Shown: positions 47,705 through 56,514 of the stretch, in pieces
Layout: every line of letters begins with the position of its first letter
Numbering within the stretch: position 1 is the first letter of the stretch
NCBI RefSeq assembly: GCF_002813455.1
Contig: NZ_PHHE01000001.1
Location: forward strand, 2,046,001-2,110,000
Source of the DNA: Pseudomonas baetica
GTDB lineage: Bacteria; Pseudomonadota; Gammaproteobacteria; Pseudomonadales; Pseudomonadaceae
Length of the DNA stretch: 64,000 bases
Direction of reading: 5' to 3'
Program-made: the position numbers and the translations under genes
Notes under the pieces: generated by a model
The model's database searches: none
Told to the model about the DNA's origin: nothing
The model's input: the letters and a program-made list of their open reading frames with translations, nothing else

Positions 47705-49513
47705 ATGAACGAGCAGCAAATTTTATTGGCATTTGGCGGGATTGGTGTTGTGGCGCTGGGCTGCCAATGGCTGGCCTGGCGCCTGAAGCTGCCGGCGATT
47801 CTGTTCCTGTTGCTGACCGGGATTCTCGCGGGCCCGGTGCTGGGCTGGCTTGATCCGCAGGAAATGTTCGGGCCGTTGCTGATGCCGCTGGTGTCACTGG
47901 CGGTGGCATTGATTCTGTTTGAGGGCAGCCTGACCTTGCACTTGTCGGAGTGGAAGGAGATCGGCAGCGTCGTGCATCGACTGGTGACCATTGGCGCAAT
48001 TTCAACTTGGGTCGTCATCGCGGTCGCCACGCATTTCCTGCTCGGTTTCGACTGGATGCTGGCGATTCTGTTTGGCAGCCTGACGCTGGTCACCGGGCCG
48101 ACGGTGATTGTGCCGATGCTGCGCGTGGTACGGCCGAAAGCCACGATTGCCAACATTCTGCGCTGGGAAGGCATCGTCATCGACCCGATTGGCGCCTTGC
48201 TCGCCGTGGTCGTCTACAGCTTTATCATCGCCAGCGGCGAAGGTCAGGGTCTCAAGCAGAGCCTGTTCACCTTCGGCGGAGTGATTGTGTGCGGTGCGGC
48301 GTTCGGGATCGTCGGTGGCTGGTTGCTCGGCACGGTTATCCGCCGACAATGGCTACCGGAGTATCTGCACAACCTCGCCTCACTGGCGGCGGTGCTGGGG
48401 ATTTTCATTGCCTCCAACCAAGTGATGCACGAGTCCGGGCTGCTGGCGGTGACGTTGATGGGCATGTGGCTGGCCAACATGAAAGGCGTGGATGTGCGGC
48501 ACATTCTGCACTTCAAGGAAAACCTCAGCGTGTTGCTGATTTCCGGGCTGTTTATTCTGTTGGCGGCGCGGCTGGACTTGAACGCTTTGATCGGTCTGGG
48601 GCCGCTGGTGCTGATTCTGCTGCTGGTGATTCAACTGATCGCCCGCCCACTGAACGTACTGCTGAGTACCGCCGGTTCCAGCCTGAGCTGGCGCGAACGT
48701 GCCCTGCTGTGCTGGATCGCACCACGCGGGATCGTCGCGGCGGCAGTGTCGGCGATTTTCGCCATTCGACTGGATGAAGCCGGGCATGAAGGCGCGCTGC
48801 TGCTGGTGCCGCTGACCTTTGCGGTGATCATCGGCACCGTGGTGCTGCAAAGCGCTACCGCACGACCGCTGGCACGCCTGCTCAACGTCGCGGAGCCAGC
48901 GCCGAGTGGCTTCCTGATCGTGGGAGCCAATGGTCCGGCGCGGGAGCTTGGCAAGTCGTTGCAGCAACTGGGCAGTCGGGTGCTGCTGACGGATTCAAGC
49001 TGGGAAAATATCCGTGCTTCGCGCATGGAAGGCTTGCCGACCTACTTTGGCAACCCGGCTTCACAGCATGCCGACGCCCATCTGGACCTGGTCGGGCTGG
49101 GGCACCTGCTGGCGCTGTCGCCGTCAGGCGAACTGAATACGTTGGCAGCCATGCGCTTTCGTCATGATTTCGGCCATCAACGCTTGTTCGGGCTGGCGAG
49201 TGGCCAGGAAAGCCGTCGCAGCGACAAACATCGTGCGAGCCTTGAGCATCGTGGCAATCAGTTGGGCAGTGAGGCTCTCACTTACGCGAAACTGGCCAGT
49301 CGGCTGAGTCAGGGTGCCGAGTTGTACAGCACGACACTGACGGATGGGTTTGGCTGGGATGATTACCGCGCGCTGCATGGTAATCGAGCAACGCTGCTGT
49401 TCATGCGCGATGACAGTGGCTGGGTGCATGTGGTGACGCCGGAGACTACGGTGAAGCCGGGATCCGGGTGGACAGTGCTGGCTCTGATTCAGCCTGAGAT
49501 CAGCGGCGCCTGA
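47705..49513 (+). CDS. Na+/H+ antiporter, CPA1 family with C-terminal nucleotide-binding-like domain
   Basis: 602 residues. About twelve transmembrane helices in the first 395 residues (LPAILFLLLTGILAGPVLGW, FGSLTLVTGPTVIVPMLRVV with the TGPT motif, ALLCWIAPRGIVAAAVSAIF). The C-terminal part starts with FLIVGANGPARELGKSLQQL, a TrkA-N-like Rossmann half, and ends with a regulatory beta-rich segment. Likely exchanges Na+ (or K+) for H+ at the inner membrane for pH and salt balance; the ion is not decided by sequence. Divergent from xerD; ribosome site AGGGAGCAGCA. Confidence 0.9.
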   Translation: MNEQQILLAFGGIGVVALGCQWLAWRLKLPAILFLLLTGILAGPVLGWLDPQEMFGPLLMPLVSLAVALILFEGSLTLHLSEWKEIGSVVHRLVTIGAISTWVVIAVATHFLLGFDWMLAILFGSLTLVTGPTVIVPMLRVVRPKATIANILRWEGIVIDPIGALLAVVVYSFIIASGEGQGLKQSLFTFGGVIVCGAAFGIVGGWLLGTVIRRQWLPEYLHNLASLAAVLGIFIASNQVMHESGLLAVTLMGMWLANMKGVDVRHILHFKENLSVLLISGLFILLAARLDLNALIGLGPLVLILLLVIQLIARPLNVLLSTAGSSLSWRERALLCWIAPRGIVAAAVSAIFAIRLDEAGHEGALLLVPLTFAVIIGTVVLQSATARPLARLLNVAEPAPSGFLIVGANGPARELGKSLQQLGSRVLLTDSSWENIRASRMEGLPTYFGNPASQHADAHLDLVGLGHLLALSPSGELNTLAAMRFRHDFGHQRLFGLASGQESRRSDKHRASLEHRGNQLGSEALTYAKLASRLSQGAELYSTTLTDGFGWDDYRALHGNRATLLFMRDDSGWVHVVTPETTVKPGSGWTVLALIQPEISGA

Positions 49514-49520
49514 CCTGACG

Positions 49521-49609
49521 TCTTCGCGAGCAGGCTCGCACACAGGTTGTGTGCCGGACATGAATTTTGTGTTTACCCTGATCACTGTGGGAGCGAGCCT
49601 GCTCGCGAA
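49521..49609. repeat. REP pair after the antiporter gene
   Basis: Two inverted copies of the CTTCGCGAGCAGGCTCGC family about 40 bp apart; the left copy has a damaged end (CACACAGG instead of CTCCCACA). Confidence 0.82.
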
Positions 49610-49629
49610 TGACGCGACTCAGTTCTGGA

Positions 49630-50043
49630 TCAGGCAGCAAACCCTGGCAGCACCGGCACCGGTCGCTTGTCATCGTCGATGGCGACAAAGCTGAACTGCC
49701 CATGTATCGCCTTCTCACGCCCATCGCAACTCATGCTTTCAACAAACACTTCCACCTCGACCTTGAGGCTGGTGTTGCCGACCTTGATCACTCGCCCGAC
49801 CAGTTCGACGATGGAACCGGCCGGGATCGCGTGATTGAAGTCGATGCGGTCGGTGGACACGGTCACCAGCGGCAAACGGCAAAAACGTGTGGCGGTGATG
49901 AACGACACTTCGTCCATCCACGCCAGCGCAGTGCCGCCGAACAGGGTGTTGTGGTGGTTGGTGGTCGGCGGGAAGACGGCTTTGGTCACGCGGGTTACCG
50001 AGAGTTCAGTGCGGCGTTCGATTTCCTGATCGCGGATAGACAT
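49630..50043 (-). CDS. Acyl-CoA thioesterase, hotdog fold (YciA/BACH type)
   Basis: 137 residues from ATG 50043 (MSIRDQEIERRTELSVTRVT). The frame could be read further upstream to 50271, but that part carries repeat sequence and the rplS terminator. Active-site region FPPTTNHHNTLFGGTALAWMDEV is the typical HGxxFGG-like hotdog motif; then VTVSTDRIDFNHAIPAGSIVEL, and a C-terminal FVAIDDDKRPVPVLP. Hydrolyses acyl-CoA; chain length unknown. Stands alone between the antiporter and rplS. Confidence 0.9.
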   Translation of the reverse strand: MSIRDQEIERRTELSVTRVTKAVFPPTTNHHNTLFGGTALAWMDEVSFITATRFCRLPLVTVSTDRIDFNHAIPAGSIVELVGRVIKVGNTSLKVEVEVFVESMSCDGREKAIHGQFSFVAIDDDKRPVPVLPGFAA

Positions 50044-50084
50044 GTGAGATGACTCGTAAAAAGTAGACTGCAAATCGAAAACAA

Positions 50085-50121
50085 GATCAAAAGATCGCAG
50101 CCTTCGGCAGCTCCTACAGGA
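50085..50121. repeat. Single arm of the AAAGATCGCAGCCTTCGGCA repeat family
   Basis: The arm reads AAGATCGCAGCCTTCGGCAG and continues CTCCTACAGG. The same family recurs at 56205-56295, about 61966 and 62580-62667. It is a second interspersed palindromic repeat class in this genome, distinct from the REP sequences. Confidence 0.75.
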
Positions 50122-50145
50122 TGGGGGCAGTTTATTGCGGACAAC

Positions 50146-50173
50146 AAAAAAGCAGCCCGTAGGCTGCTTTTTT
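50146..50173 (-). terminator. Terminator of the rpsP-rimM-trmD-rplS operon
   Basis: Stem AAAAAAGCAGCC / GGCTGCTTTTTT with loop CGTA; strong and U-rich on either strand. It lies 18 bp after the rplS stop. Confidence 0.93.
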
Positions 50174-50191
50174 CTGCATCGGAAGCTGGAC

Positions 50192-50542
50192 TTAAGCCAG
50201 TTTTTCCTTGATGCGAGCTGCTTTACCCGACAGGTCGCGCAGGTAGTACAGCTTGGCTTTACGTACGTCACCGCGACGTTTAACAGCCATGCTGTCGATC
50301 TGCGGGGAGTAGGTCTGGAAAGTACGTTCTACGCCAACACCGTTGGAGATTTTACGAACGGTGAACGCACTGTTCACGCCGCGGTTACGCTTGGCGATTA
50401 CAACGCCTTCGAACGCTTGCAGACGGGAACGATCGCCTTCCTTCACTTTCACCTGAACGACGATGGTGTCGCCTGGGGCAAAGGTAGGGATTTCTTTGGT
50501 CATCTGCTCTGCTTCGAGTGCAAGGATGATTTTGTTGGTCAT
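50192..50542 (-). CDS. rplS: 50S ribosomal protein L19
   Basis: 116 residues, usual length. [56 protein letters not shown] segment ([15 protein letters not shown]), [16 protein letters not shown] and the lysine-rich end. Part of the large subunit at the subunit interface. AGGAG lies 7 nt before ATG. Last gene of the ribosomal/tRNA modification operon. Confidence 0.99.
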
Positions 50543-50587
50543 GCTGTGCTCCTAAGGTAAATCAACTGATCTACCATCGATACGTTG

Positions 50588-51340
50588 TTAACTATCGTCC
50601 CGCTCGCGGATGTATTCCTCGAGCAGCTTCTTCTCTTCTCCAGAAAGCGAGCGGCTTTCCAGAAGATCGGCGCGTCGTTCATAGGTCCTACCAAGGGACT
50701 GCTGTAAACGCCAACGCCGGATATGCGCGTGATTGCCACTTAGCAACACGTCGGGAACACGCTGATCCGCATACACCTCAGGTCGGGTGTAGTGCGGGCA
50801 ATCCAGCAGACCATCCGTAAAGGAATCTTCCTCAGCGGAATCCGCATGCCCTAAAGCTCCAGGCAGCAGTCGTGTAACCGCATCGATCAGGACCATCGCC
50901 GGCAGCTCGCCGCCAGACAGTACATAGTCGCCAATCGACCACTCTTCATCGACATGAGCCTCAATAAAGCGCTCGTCAATGCCTTCATAGCGGCCGGCAA
51001 TCAGGATCAATGCATCCGATTGTGCCAACTCGCGTACCGCCGACTGAGTCAGTTGACGGCCTTGGGGGGACAGGTAAATCACCTTCGCCGCCTCCCCGGC
51101 TGCTGCCTTGGCCTGAACCAGAGCATCTTCCAGGGGCTTGATCTTCATCACCATGCCCGGACCACCGCCAAACGGGCGATCGTCCACAGTGTGATGCCGA
51201 TCCGTCGTGTAGTTCCGCGGATTCCAACAGGTCAGCTGCAAGAGCCCCTGTTTGACCGCACGACTGGTGATGCCGTAGTCGCCAATGGCGGAAAACATCT
51301 CGGGAAACAAACTGATCACTTCTACGCGCAAATTAGCCAC
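50588..51340 (-). CDS. trmD: tRNA (guanine-N1)-methyltransferase TrmD
   Basis: 250 residues when begun at GTG 51340, 2 bp after the rimM stop; this gives the normal start [16 protein letters not shown]. An ATG further upstream would overlap rimM. SPOUT trefoil-knot enzyme that adds a methyl to G37 of tRNAs using AdoMet. Motifs: [69 protein letters not shown]. Translationally coupled to rimM. Confidence 0.98.
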   Translation of the reverse strand: MANLRVEVISLFPEMFSAIGDYGITSRAVKQGLLQLTCWNPRNYTTDRHHTVDDRPFGGGPGMVMKIKPLEDALVQAKAAAGEAAKVIYLSPQGRQLTQSAVRELAQSDALILIAGRYEGIDERFIEAHVDEEWSIGDYVLSGGELPAMVLIDAVTRLLPGALGHADSAEEDSFTDGLLDCPHYTRPEVYADQRVPDVLLSGNHAHIRRWRLQQSLGRTYERRADLLESRSLSGEEKKLLEEYIRERDDS

Positions 51341-51342
51341 GT

Positions 51343-51879
51343 TTAGAAGTCCGCGTCCCAATCCACCTTCATCTCGCCCGCTGCGAGGTCGACTGCCAAC
51401 ACGCATTGCTCCGTATAGGGCAACAGGCGTTCGCGATCATCCAGGCTGCCAGCGCAAGGCTTGACTACCATTACATCATTGGCGCCGGTTTCCAGAAGAT
51501 GATCGATTTTCCCGAGCAATTGCCCCAGTTGATCGATGACCTTCAGACCTTCCAGCTGGTACCAGTAGTACTCGCCTTCGGTCAATTCAGCGAACAGGTT
51601 GCGTGGCACGCAGATCTCGTAACCGGCCAGAAGACGAGCTTCTTCACGATCATCAAGACCCTTGAGCTTTGCGACCAGGAACTTATCGCTCCCGCGTCCA
51701 CTGACCAGCTCGACCTGTTTGACATTGCCTTCGCGCTTGAGCGTCCAGGTTTTGTACTGCAACAGGTTTTCAGTCGGATCAGTAAAGGAATAAACCTTCA
51801 CTTCGCCGCGAACGCCATGAACAGAATAAATTTTGCCAATAACGATCAAATCATCGGCAACAGCAGGCGTCGCGTTCAT
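51343..51879 (-). CDS. rimM: Ribosome maturation factor RimM
   Basis: 178 residues. N-terminal RimM beta-barrel ([20 protein letters not shown]) and C-terminal PRC-barrel ([39 protein letters not shown]). Helps 30S head assembly by binding S19. Only 5 bp separate it from rpsP and 2 bp from trmD, so it is the middle of the operon. Confidence 0.98.
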   Translation of the reverse strand: MNATPAVADDLIVIGKIYSVHGVRGEVKVYSFTDPTENLLQYKTWTLKREGNVKQVELVSGRGSDKFLVAKLKGLDDREEARLLAGYEICVPRNLFAELTEGEYYWYQLEGLKVIDQLGQLLGKIDHLLETGANDVMVVKPCAGSLDDRERLLPYTEQCVLAVDLAAGEMKVDWDADF

Positions 51880-51884
51880 ATTGC

Positions 51885-52136
51885 TCAGGCCGCAGCCTTG
51901 GCAGATTCCTTCAACAACTGAGCAACGCGCTCAGAAGGTTGTGCACCAACGCTCAGCCAGTAGGCAACGCGCTCTTGGTTCACGGACAGACGGGTTTCCT
52001 GACCACGGGCAACAGGGTTGAAGAAACCAACCTGTTCTTTGTGGGAACCGTCACGCGGGTTACGCGAGTCGGTTACGGTCAGGTGGTAAAACGGGCGCTT
52101 TTTGGAGCCGCCAAGGGCAAGACGGATTGTTAGCAT
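51885..52136 (-). CDS. rpsP: 30S ribosomal protein S16
   Basis: 83 residues. [20 protein letters not shown] and [20 protein letters not shown] are diagnostic, followed by [20 protein letters not shown]. First gene of rpsP-rimM-trmD-rplS. A sigma70-type promoter can be placed about 80 bp upstream. Confidence 0.99.
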   Translation of the reverse strand: MLTIRLALGGSKKRPFYHLTVTDSRNPRDGSHKEQVGFFNPVARGQETRLSVNQERVAYWLSVGAQPSERVAQLLKESAKAAA

Positions 52137-52208
52137 GTGAACATCGTTCCTGTAGTCGGTGCTGCAAATCTAAATGCACAGCGGGCATGGGTGCCCGAAA
52201 GGCCGCAT

Positions 52209-52236
52209 ATTCTAAGGAATATCCGGACTTTTGCAA
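52209..52236 (-). promoter_or_regulatory. Probable sigma70 promoter of the rpsP operon
   Basis: On the minus strand TTGCAA (52231-52236) and TAGAAT (52209-52214) stand 16 bp apart, 73-100 bp before the rpsP start. The -10 hexamer differs from consensus at one or two positions. No transcript data; the call rests on these two boxes. Confidence 0.5.
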
Positions 52237-52386
52237 ATGACTTTTTCCGGCGCCTATGGCATGCCGTGCAGATTTGCATATAGAGCCGTCGATGAAAACG
52301 GCCAGTCAGCTCCCGCCGAGTGCGGGTTTGCTGTTGATCCCGCATCCTTGCGGGGCTTGCGCCGGTGCGACGACCGGCGAGTTCTT

Positions 52387-52544
52387 GTGTCCCGCCTCAC
52401 CCATTTCGCTCACTTTTGGCGAGTGGCTGATGCCCTCAAGCAAGGCGCCGCGACGAGTCATAGCCAGCTATGGCGAGGAGCGGCAACGCAGCATGAGGGC
52501 ATCAGACGCCGCCATAAGTGAGCAGAATGGGTGAAACGGGACAC
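52387..52544. repeat. Large near-perfect palindrome between rpsP and ffh
   Basis: Left arm 52387-52438 begins GTGTCCCGCCTCACCCATTT and ends CTGATGCCCTCA. The right arm, 52494-52544, begins TGAGGGCATCAG and read on the opposite strand gives GTGTCCCGTTTCACCCATTC, with only about ten mismatches across 52 bp. The 55-bp centre also contains a weaker palindrome around CATAGCCAGCTATG. The right arm ends 1 bp from the ffh stop codon. It may be an interspersed palindromic element, like the larger intergenic repeats of P. fluorescens genomes, or a MITE, and could serve as the ffh transcript end. Confidence 0.85.
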
Positions 52545-52545
52545 C

Positions 52546-53922
52546 TTACATTTTCGGCATGCCGCCGCCGGGCAACATACCGCCCATGCCGCGCATCATT
52601 TTCGCCATTCCGCCTTTGGCGGTGAATTTCTTCATCATCTTCTGCATCTGCTTGTGCTGCTTGATCAAGCGACCAATGTCCTGCACCTGAGTGCCGGAAC
52701 CCATGGCGATCCGGCGCTTGCGCGAACCGCTGATCAGCTCAGGGTCGCGGCGCTCGGCCGGGGTCATGGAGTTGATGATGGCTTCCATCTGCTTGAATTG
52801 CTTCTCTGCGGCGTTCTGGGCATTGCCCATTTGCGACAGGTTGACGCCGCCGATGCTCGGCAGTTTGTCCATGAGCCCGCCAAGGCCGCCCATGTTCTTC
52901 ATCTGTTGCAGCTGATCGCGGAAGTCTTCGAGATCGAAGCCTTTGCCCTTCTTCAGCTTTTTGGCCAGTTTGTCGGCCTTGTCTTTGTCGAGCGTAGCTT
53001 CAGCCTGTTCGATCAGGCTGAGCACATCGCCCATGCCGAGAATCCGCGAAGCGATACGCTCAGGGTGGAACGGATCGAGCGCTTCGCTCTTCTCGCCCAT
53101 ACCGATGAACTTGATCGGCTTGCCAGTGATCGCGCGCACCGACAGCGCGGCACCGCCACGGGCATCGCCGTCGACCTTGGTCAGGATCACACCGGTCAAC
53201 GGCAGTGCATCGCCGAACGCCTTGGCCGTGTTGGCGGCGTCCTGACCGGTCATGGCGTCGACCACGAACAGGGTTTCGACCGGGTTGATCGCGGCGTGCA
53301 GCGCCTTGATCTCGCCCATCATCTCTTCGTCGATGTGCAGACGACCGGCGGTATCGACGATGACCACGTCGATGAATTTCAGTTTGGCTTCTTTAATAGC
53401 CGCGGTGGCGATGTCGACCGGCTTCTGGCTCAGGTCGGACGGGAAGAACGTCACGCCGATGTCGTTGGCGAGGGTTTCCAGCTGTTTAATAGCAGCAGGA
53501 CGATAGACGTCCGCCGACACAACCATGACCGACTTCTTCTTGCGCTCTTTAAGGAAGCGCGCGAGTTTGCCGGCAGTGGTGGTTTTACCCGCACCCTGCA
53601 GACCGGCCATCAGAATGACGGCGGGCGGCACAGCGCTCAGGTTCAAGTCTTCGTTGGCCGCGCCCATCAGGCTTTCGAGTTCGGCCTGGACGATCTTCAC
53701 GAACGCCTGGCCCGGCGTCAGGCTGCGCGACACCTCGGTACCGACAGCGCGCTCCTTGACCGAATTGACGAAGTCCTTGACCACCGGCAGGGCGACGTCG
53801 GCTTCGAGCAACGCCATGCGCACTTCGCGCAGGGTGTCTTTGATATTGTCTTCGGTCAGCTTCGCCTTGCCGGTGACATGGCGCAGCGTCTGCGAGAGAC
53901 GGTCGGTTAAGTTTTCAAACAT
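52546..53922 (-). CDS. ffh: Signal recognition particle protein Ffh
   Basis: 458 residues. N domain (MFENLTDRLSQTLRHVTGKA), G domain with GLQGAGKTTTAGKLARFLKE, VDTAGRLHIDEEMM, TKVDGDARGGAALS and GMGEKSEALDPF, and the methionine-rich M domain ending GGMAKMMRGMGGMLPGGGMP. GTPase that, with 4.5S RNA, targets inner-membrane proteins to FtsY and SecYEG. The 4.5S RNA gene is not here. Divergent from ypjD. Confidence 0.99.
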   Translation of the reverse strand: MFENLTDRLSQTLRHVTGKAKLTEDNIKDTLREVRMALLEADVALPVVKDFVNSVKERAVGTEVSRSLTPGQAFVKIVQAELESLMGAANEDLNLSAVPPAVILMAGLQGAGKTTTAGKLARFLKERKKKSVMVVSADVYRPAAIKQLETLANDIGVTFFPSDLSQKPVDIATAAIKEAKLKFIDVVIVDTAGRLHIDEEMMGEIKALHAAINPVETLFVVDAMTGQDAANTAKAFGDALPLTGVILTKVDGDARGGAALSVRAITGKPIKFIGMGEKSEALDPFHPERIASRILGMGDVLSLIEQAEATLDKDKADKLAKKLKKGKGFDLEDFRDQLQQMKNMGGLGGLMDKLPSIGGVNLSQMGNAQNAAEKQFKQMEAIINSMTPAERRDPELISGSRKRRIAMGSGTQVQDIGRLIKQHKQMQKMMKKFTAKGGMAKMMRGMGGMLPGGGMPKM

Positions 53923-54132
53923 TGCGCGATCCTTTCAGGCCCTGTGTAGACCGGGATAATGGCGGCCCAGACCGGAATCAACATGTGCTCGGCGAGCCTG
54001 CGGCGTGGGCAGGTCGCGGATTATAGCGAAGACTGCGTCTGGCGGACACCTCGCTGTCAGCTTGACGAGTCTTTCGTGTCATGGCGGTTCTATGCCAAAC
54101 TCAGCCCCTTTCGGGCTTGCCTAACAGGATTT

Positions 54133-54945
54133 ATGCTCCCCTTGTCACCCAGTTTGCTGACCACCCTCGCCGCCGCCCTTCTATATGCCGCTGCGACCCT
54201 TTATCAGAGCACCCGTCTGGCCACCGGCGCCAAGGCGAACAAGCGCCTGCTGGTTACCCTCGGCATCTTCGCCGTGGTCGCCCACAGTGCCAGCCTGCTC
54301 ACCCACTTGCTGACGCCGATCGGCCTGGGCCTGGATTTCTTCAGCGCCTCCAGCCTGATTGCCGCGGCGGTCATCGCGCTGACCCTGCTCGCCTGCTCGC
54401 GAATCCCGGTGGAGAACCTGCTGGTTCTGCTGTTCCCGCTGGGGGCGATCACCGTGCTGCTGGCGCAGTTCGCGCCGACCGGCACGGTGCAGATCATCGA
54501 TGAAGAGCCCGGGATCCTCGCCCACATCCTGTTGTCGATCCTTGCCTACGGCATGTTCACCATCGCCGTATTCCAGGCTTTGTTGCTGCTGGTGCAAGAC
54601 CACCAGCTCAAGCACAAGCACCCGTCCGGGCTGATCAAGAACTTCCCGCCGCTGCAAACCATGGAAAGCCTGCTGTTCGGGTTCCTCTGGGCCGGCTGGA
54701 CGCTGTTGTCGCTGTCGTTGATCTCCGGCTGGCTGTTCGTCGAGAACCTGTTCGCCCAGCATCTGGTGCACAAGACCTTGCTGGCGTGTCTGGCCTGGAT
54801 CGTCTTCAGCGTACTGCTGTGGGGCCGTAATCGCCTCGGCTGGCGCGGCCACAAGGCGATTCGCTGGACCCTCGCCGGCTTCTGCCTGCTGATGTTGGCG
54901 TATTTCGGCAGCAAACTGGTTCGTGAATACATTCTGCACATCTGA
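54133..54945 (+). CDS. CcsA/ResC-like cytochrome c assembly family membrane protein (YpjD type)
   Basis: 270 residues from ATG 54133; a longer frame back to 53959 has no membrane character. Eight or so transmembrane helices (LTTLAAALLYAAATLYQ, LLVTLGIFAVVAHSASLLTH, LLVLLFPLGAITVLLAQF, ILAHILLSILAYGMFTIAVF, LLFGFLWAGWTLLSLSLISG, VFSVLLWGRNRLGWRGHKAI). The fold is related to the heme-handling CcsA family; in Pseudomonas and E. coli (YpjD) it is always near ffh and corC-like genes, with unknown function. Followed 12 bp later by the CorC-like gene. Confidence 0.92.
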   Translation: MLPLSPSLLTTLAAALLYAAATLYQSTRLATGAKANKRLLVTLGIFAVVAHSASLLTHLLTPIGLGLDFFSASSLIAAAVIALTLLACSRIPVENLLVLLFPLGAITVLLAQFAPTGTVQIIDEEPGILAHILLSILAYGMFTIAVFQALLLLVQDHQLKHKHPSGLIKNFPPLQTMESLLFGFLWAGWTLLSLSLISGWLFVENLFAQHLVHKTLLACLAWIVFSVLLWGRNRLGWRGHKAIRWTLAGFCLLMLAYFGSKLVREYILHI

Positions 54946-54957
54946 CGGGCGGCATAA

Positions 54958-56199
54958 ATGGACGGTTTGCCCATAGGGCCGATGCTCGCGGTTTTTGTCC
55001 TGCTGATTTTATGGTCGGGGCTGTTTACCGCCGTCGAAATCGCGCAGCAGCATCTGCTCGCGCAACGCACGGCCTCGCGCGCCAGCGACAAGCCGCTGGC
55101 GAAGCTGAGCTTCCCGCTCGACAGTCTGATTCTGTGCAATACCCTGTGCCGCGCGCTCGCGGTGGTGATTGCCACGCTGCTGGCGATTTTCCTCTGCGAA
55201 GAAAACGGCCCCTGGGCCGCATGCCTGGGGGCCGGCGCAATACTGCTGGTCTTCGCCGATTACTTTCCGCGCACCCTCGCCCAGCGTTATCCCGACGCCG
55301 TGCTGGTTTTCGGCAATACCCTGCTGGCCGTGCCGCTGAAAATCATTTATCCATTTGCCTGGTTGTTCAGTCGGCTCAGCGCTTTGCTGATGCGTCCGTT
55401 TGCGCGCAAACCCCAGGTGGTGCAGCAAAGCGAAGACGATGTGCCGGCCAATCGTCATGACGACCCCGAACACCCGGCTCGCCTGCACCCGGTGTCCGGC
55501 ATTCACGCGCTGGACAACATCACCGTCAACGACATTCTGGTCCCGCGCAGTGACGTCGACGGCATCAACCTCGACGACCCGATCGAAGCAATCATCGAAC
55601 AACTGCGCGACACCAAGCGCACGCGCCTGCCGGTGTTCCACAGCGACATCAATCAGGTCGAAGCGGTGCTCAATACCCGGCAGATCCGTCACCTGCTGAA
55701 CAATGACAGCCTGACCCGCGTGGCCCTGATGGCGGCCAGTTACGAGCCGTACTTCGTTCCGGAAAGCACGCCACTGCAATTGCAACTGCTCAATTTCCAC
55801 AAGCAGCAGCGACGCCTGGGCATGGTGGTGGACGAATACGGTGAAGTGCTGGGGATCGTCACCCTGGAAGACATCCTCGAAGAGATCGTCGGCGAATTTG
55901 AAAGCGAGCACAGCCTCGATAACCCGCACATCCATCCGCAGCCTGATGGTCGTATGGTGATTGATGGCGCAGCGTCGATTCGTGAATTGAATAAATGCCT
56001 GGGTTGGCATTTGCCCAGCGACGGCCCGAAAACCCTCAACGGGTTGGTGACCGAAGCGCTGGAGACCATTCCGGAGAGTGCGGTTTGCTTGAAGATTGGC
56101 CGATATCGCCTGGAGATTCTTGAGACTGAAGAGAACCGGGTTAGCAAAGTGCTGATTTGGCATACCTCTTCTGTGCCTGCTTTGGTGCCTGCCCGATAA
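54958..56199 (+). CDS. CNNM/CorC family membrane protein with CBS pair (YfjD type)
   Basis: 413 residues. DUF21/CNNM transmembrane domain (about 1-150, including LILWSGLFTAVEIAQQHLL), then two CBS domains (about 190-305: VNDILVPRSDVDGINLDDPI ... VDEYGEVLGIVTLEDILEEI) and the C-terminal CorC_HlyC module (IDGAASIRELNKCLGWHLP). Relatives are linked to Mg2+/Co2+ transport or resistance. DUF21 position 23-28 shows a divergent sequence, but the protein looks complete. Co-transcribed with the ypjD-like gene. Confidence 0.9.
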   Translation: MDGLPIGPMLAVFVLLILWSGLFTAVEIAQQHLLAQRTASRASDKPLAKLSFPLDSLILCNTLCRALAVVIATLLAIFLCEENGPWAACLGAGAILLVFADYFPRTLAQRYPDAVLVFGNTLLAVPLKIIYPFAWLFSRLSALLMRPFARKPQVVQQSEDDVPANRHDDPEHPARLHPVSGIHALDNITVNDILVPRSDVDGINLDDPIEAIIEQLRDTKRTRLPVFHSDINQVEAVLNTRQIRHLLNNDSLTRVALMAASYEPYFVPESTPLQLQLLNFHKQQRRLGMVVDEYGEVLGIVTLEDILEEIVGEFESEHSLDNPHIHPQPDGRMVIDGAASIRELNKCLGWHLPSDGPKTLNGLVTEALETIPESAVCLKIGRYRLEILETEENRVSKVLIWHTSSVPALVPAR

Positions 56200-56204
56200 A
56201 AATC

Positions 56205-56295
56205 AAGAGATCGCAGCCTTCGGCAGCTCCTACAGGGGAACGCATTCCAAATGCAGGAGCTGCCGAAGGTTCGGGCCGCGTTCGGACGATCTTTT
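56205..56295. repeat. Inverted pair of the GATCGCAGCCTTCGGCAGCT repeat family
   Basis: Left arm AGATCGCAGCCTTCGGCAGC followed by TCCTACAGG; right arm GCAGGAGCTGCCGAAGG, then GGACGATCTTTTG. The two arms form a hairpin over about 90 bp after the CorC-like gene. Belongs to the second repeat class of this genome. Confidence 0.8.
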
Positions 56296-56299
56296 GCTC

Positions 56300-56329
56300 T
56301 TGTTCAATTGTTAGCCTCCTTCCTATAAT
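56300..56329 (+). promoter_or_regulatory. Candidate promoter of the MFS transporter gene
   Basis: TTGTTC (56300-56305) and a perfect TATAAT (56324-56329) with an 18-bp spacer. A transcript from here would have a leader of about 180 nt before the ATG at 56515. The remaining part of the 315-bp gap has no gene. Confidence 0.45.
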
Positions 56330-56514
56330 CGAGGCGCTTACCCAAGCGCCGCCGAACCTCGTGCTTACCCCGCACCCGAGAGGCATCGGCCATTTCCGCT
56401 GCACTCCGGCGACTGTTCCTACTCGAAACAGCGACCGCTCCTCACCCCACATCCCTGGGTGTTCGACCATAATAATTCGCTCCAACGGAGCTCATGACTG
56501 TCAGGGGTCACCGC

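Noticed and set aside
52137..52545. Possible small gene (52256-52534 plus strand) between rpsP and ffh
   Set aside because: Most of this frame is the large palindrome, and it has no ribosome site.
52531..53910. Plus-strand ORF of 459 residues opposite ffh
   Set aside because: His/Asp-rich shadow of the SRP protein gene, without domains of its own.
55009..56163. Minus-strand ORF of 384 residues opposite the CorC-like gene
   Set aside because: CBS and DUF21 motifs on the plus strand decide the gene.
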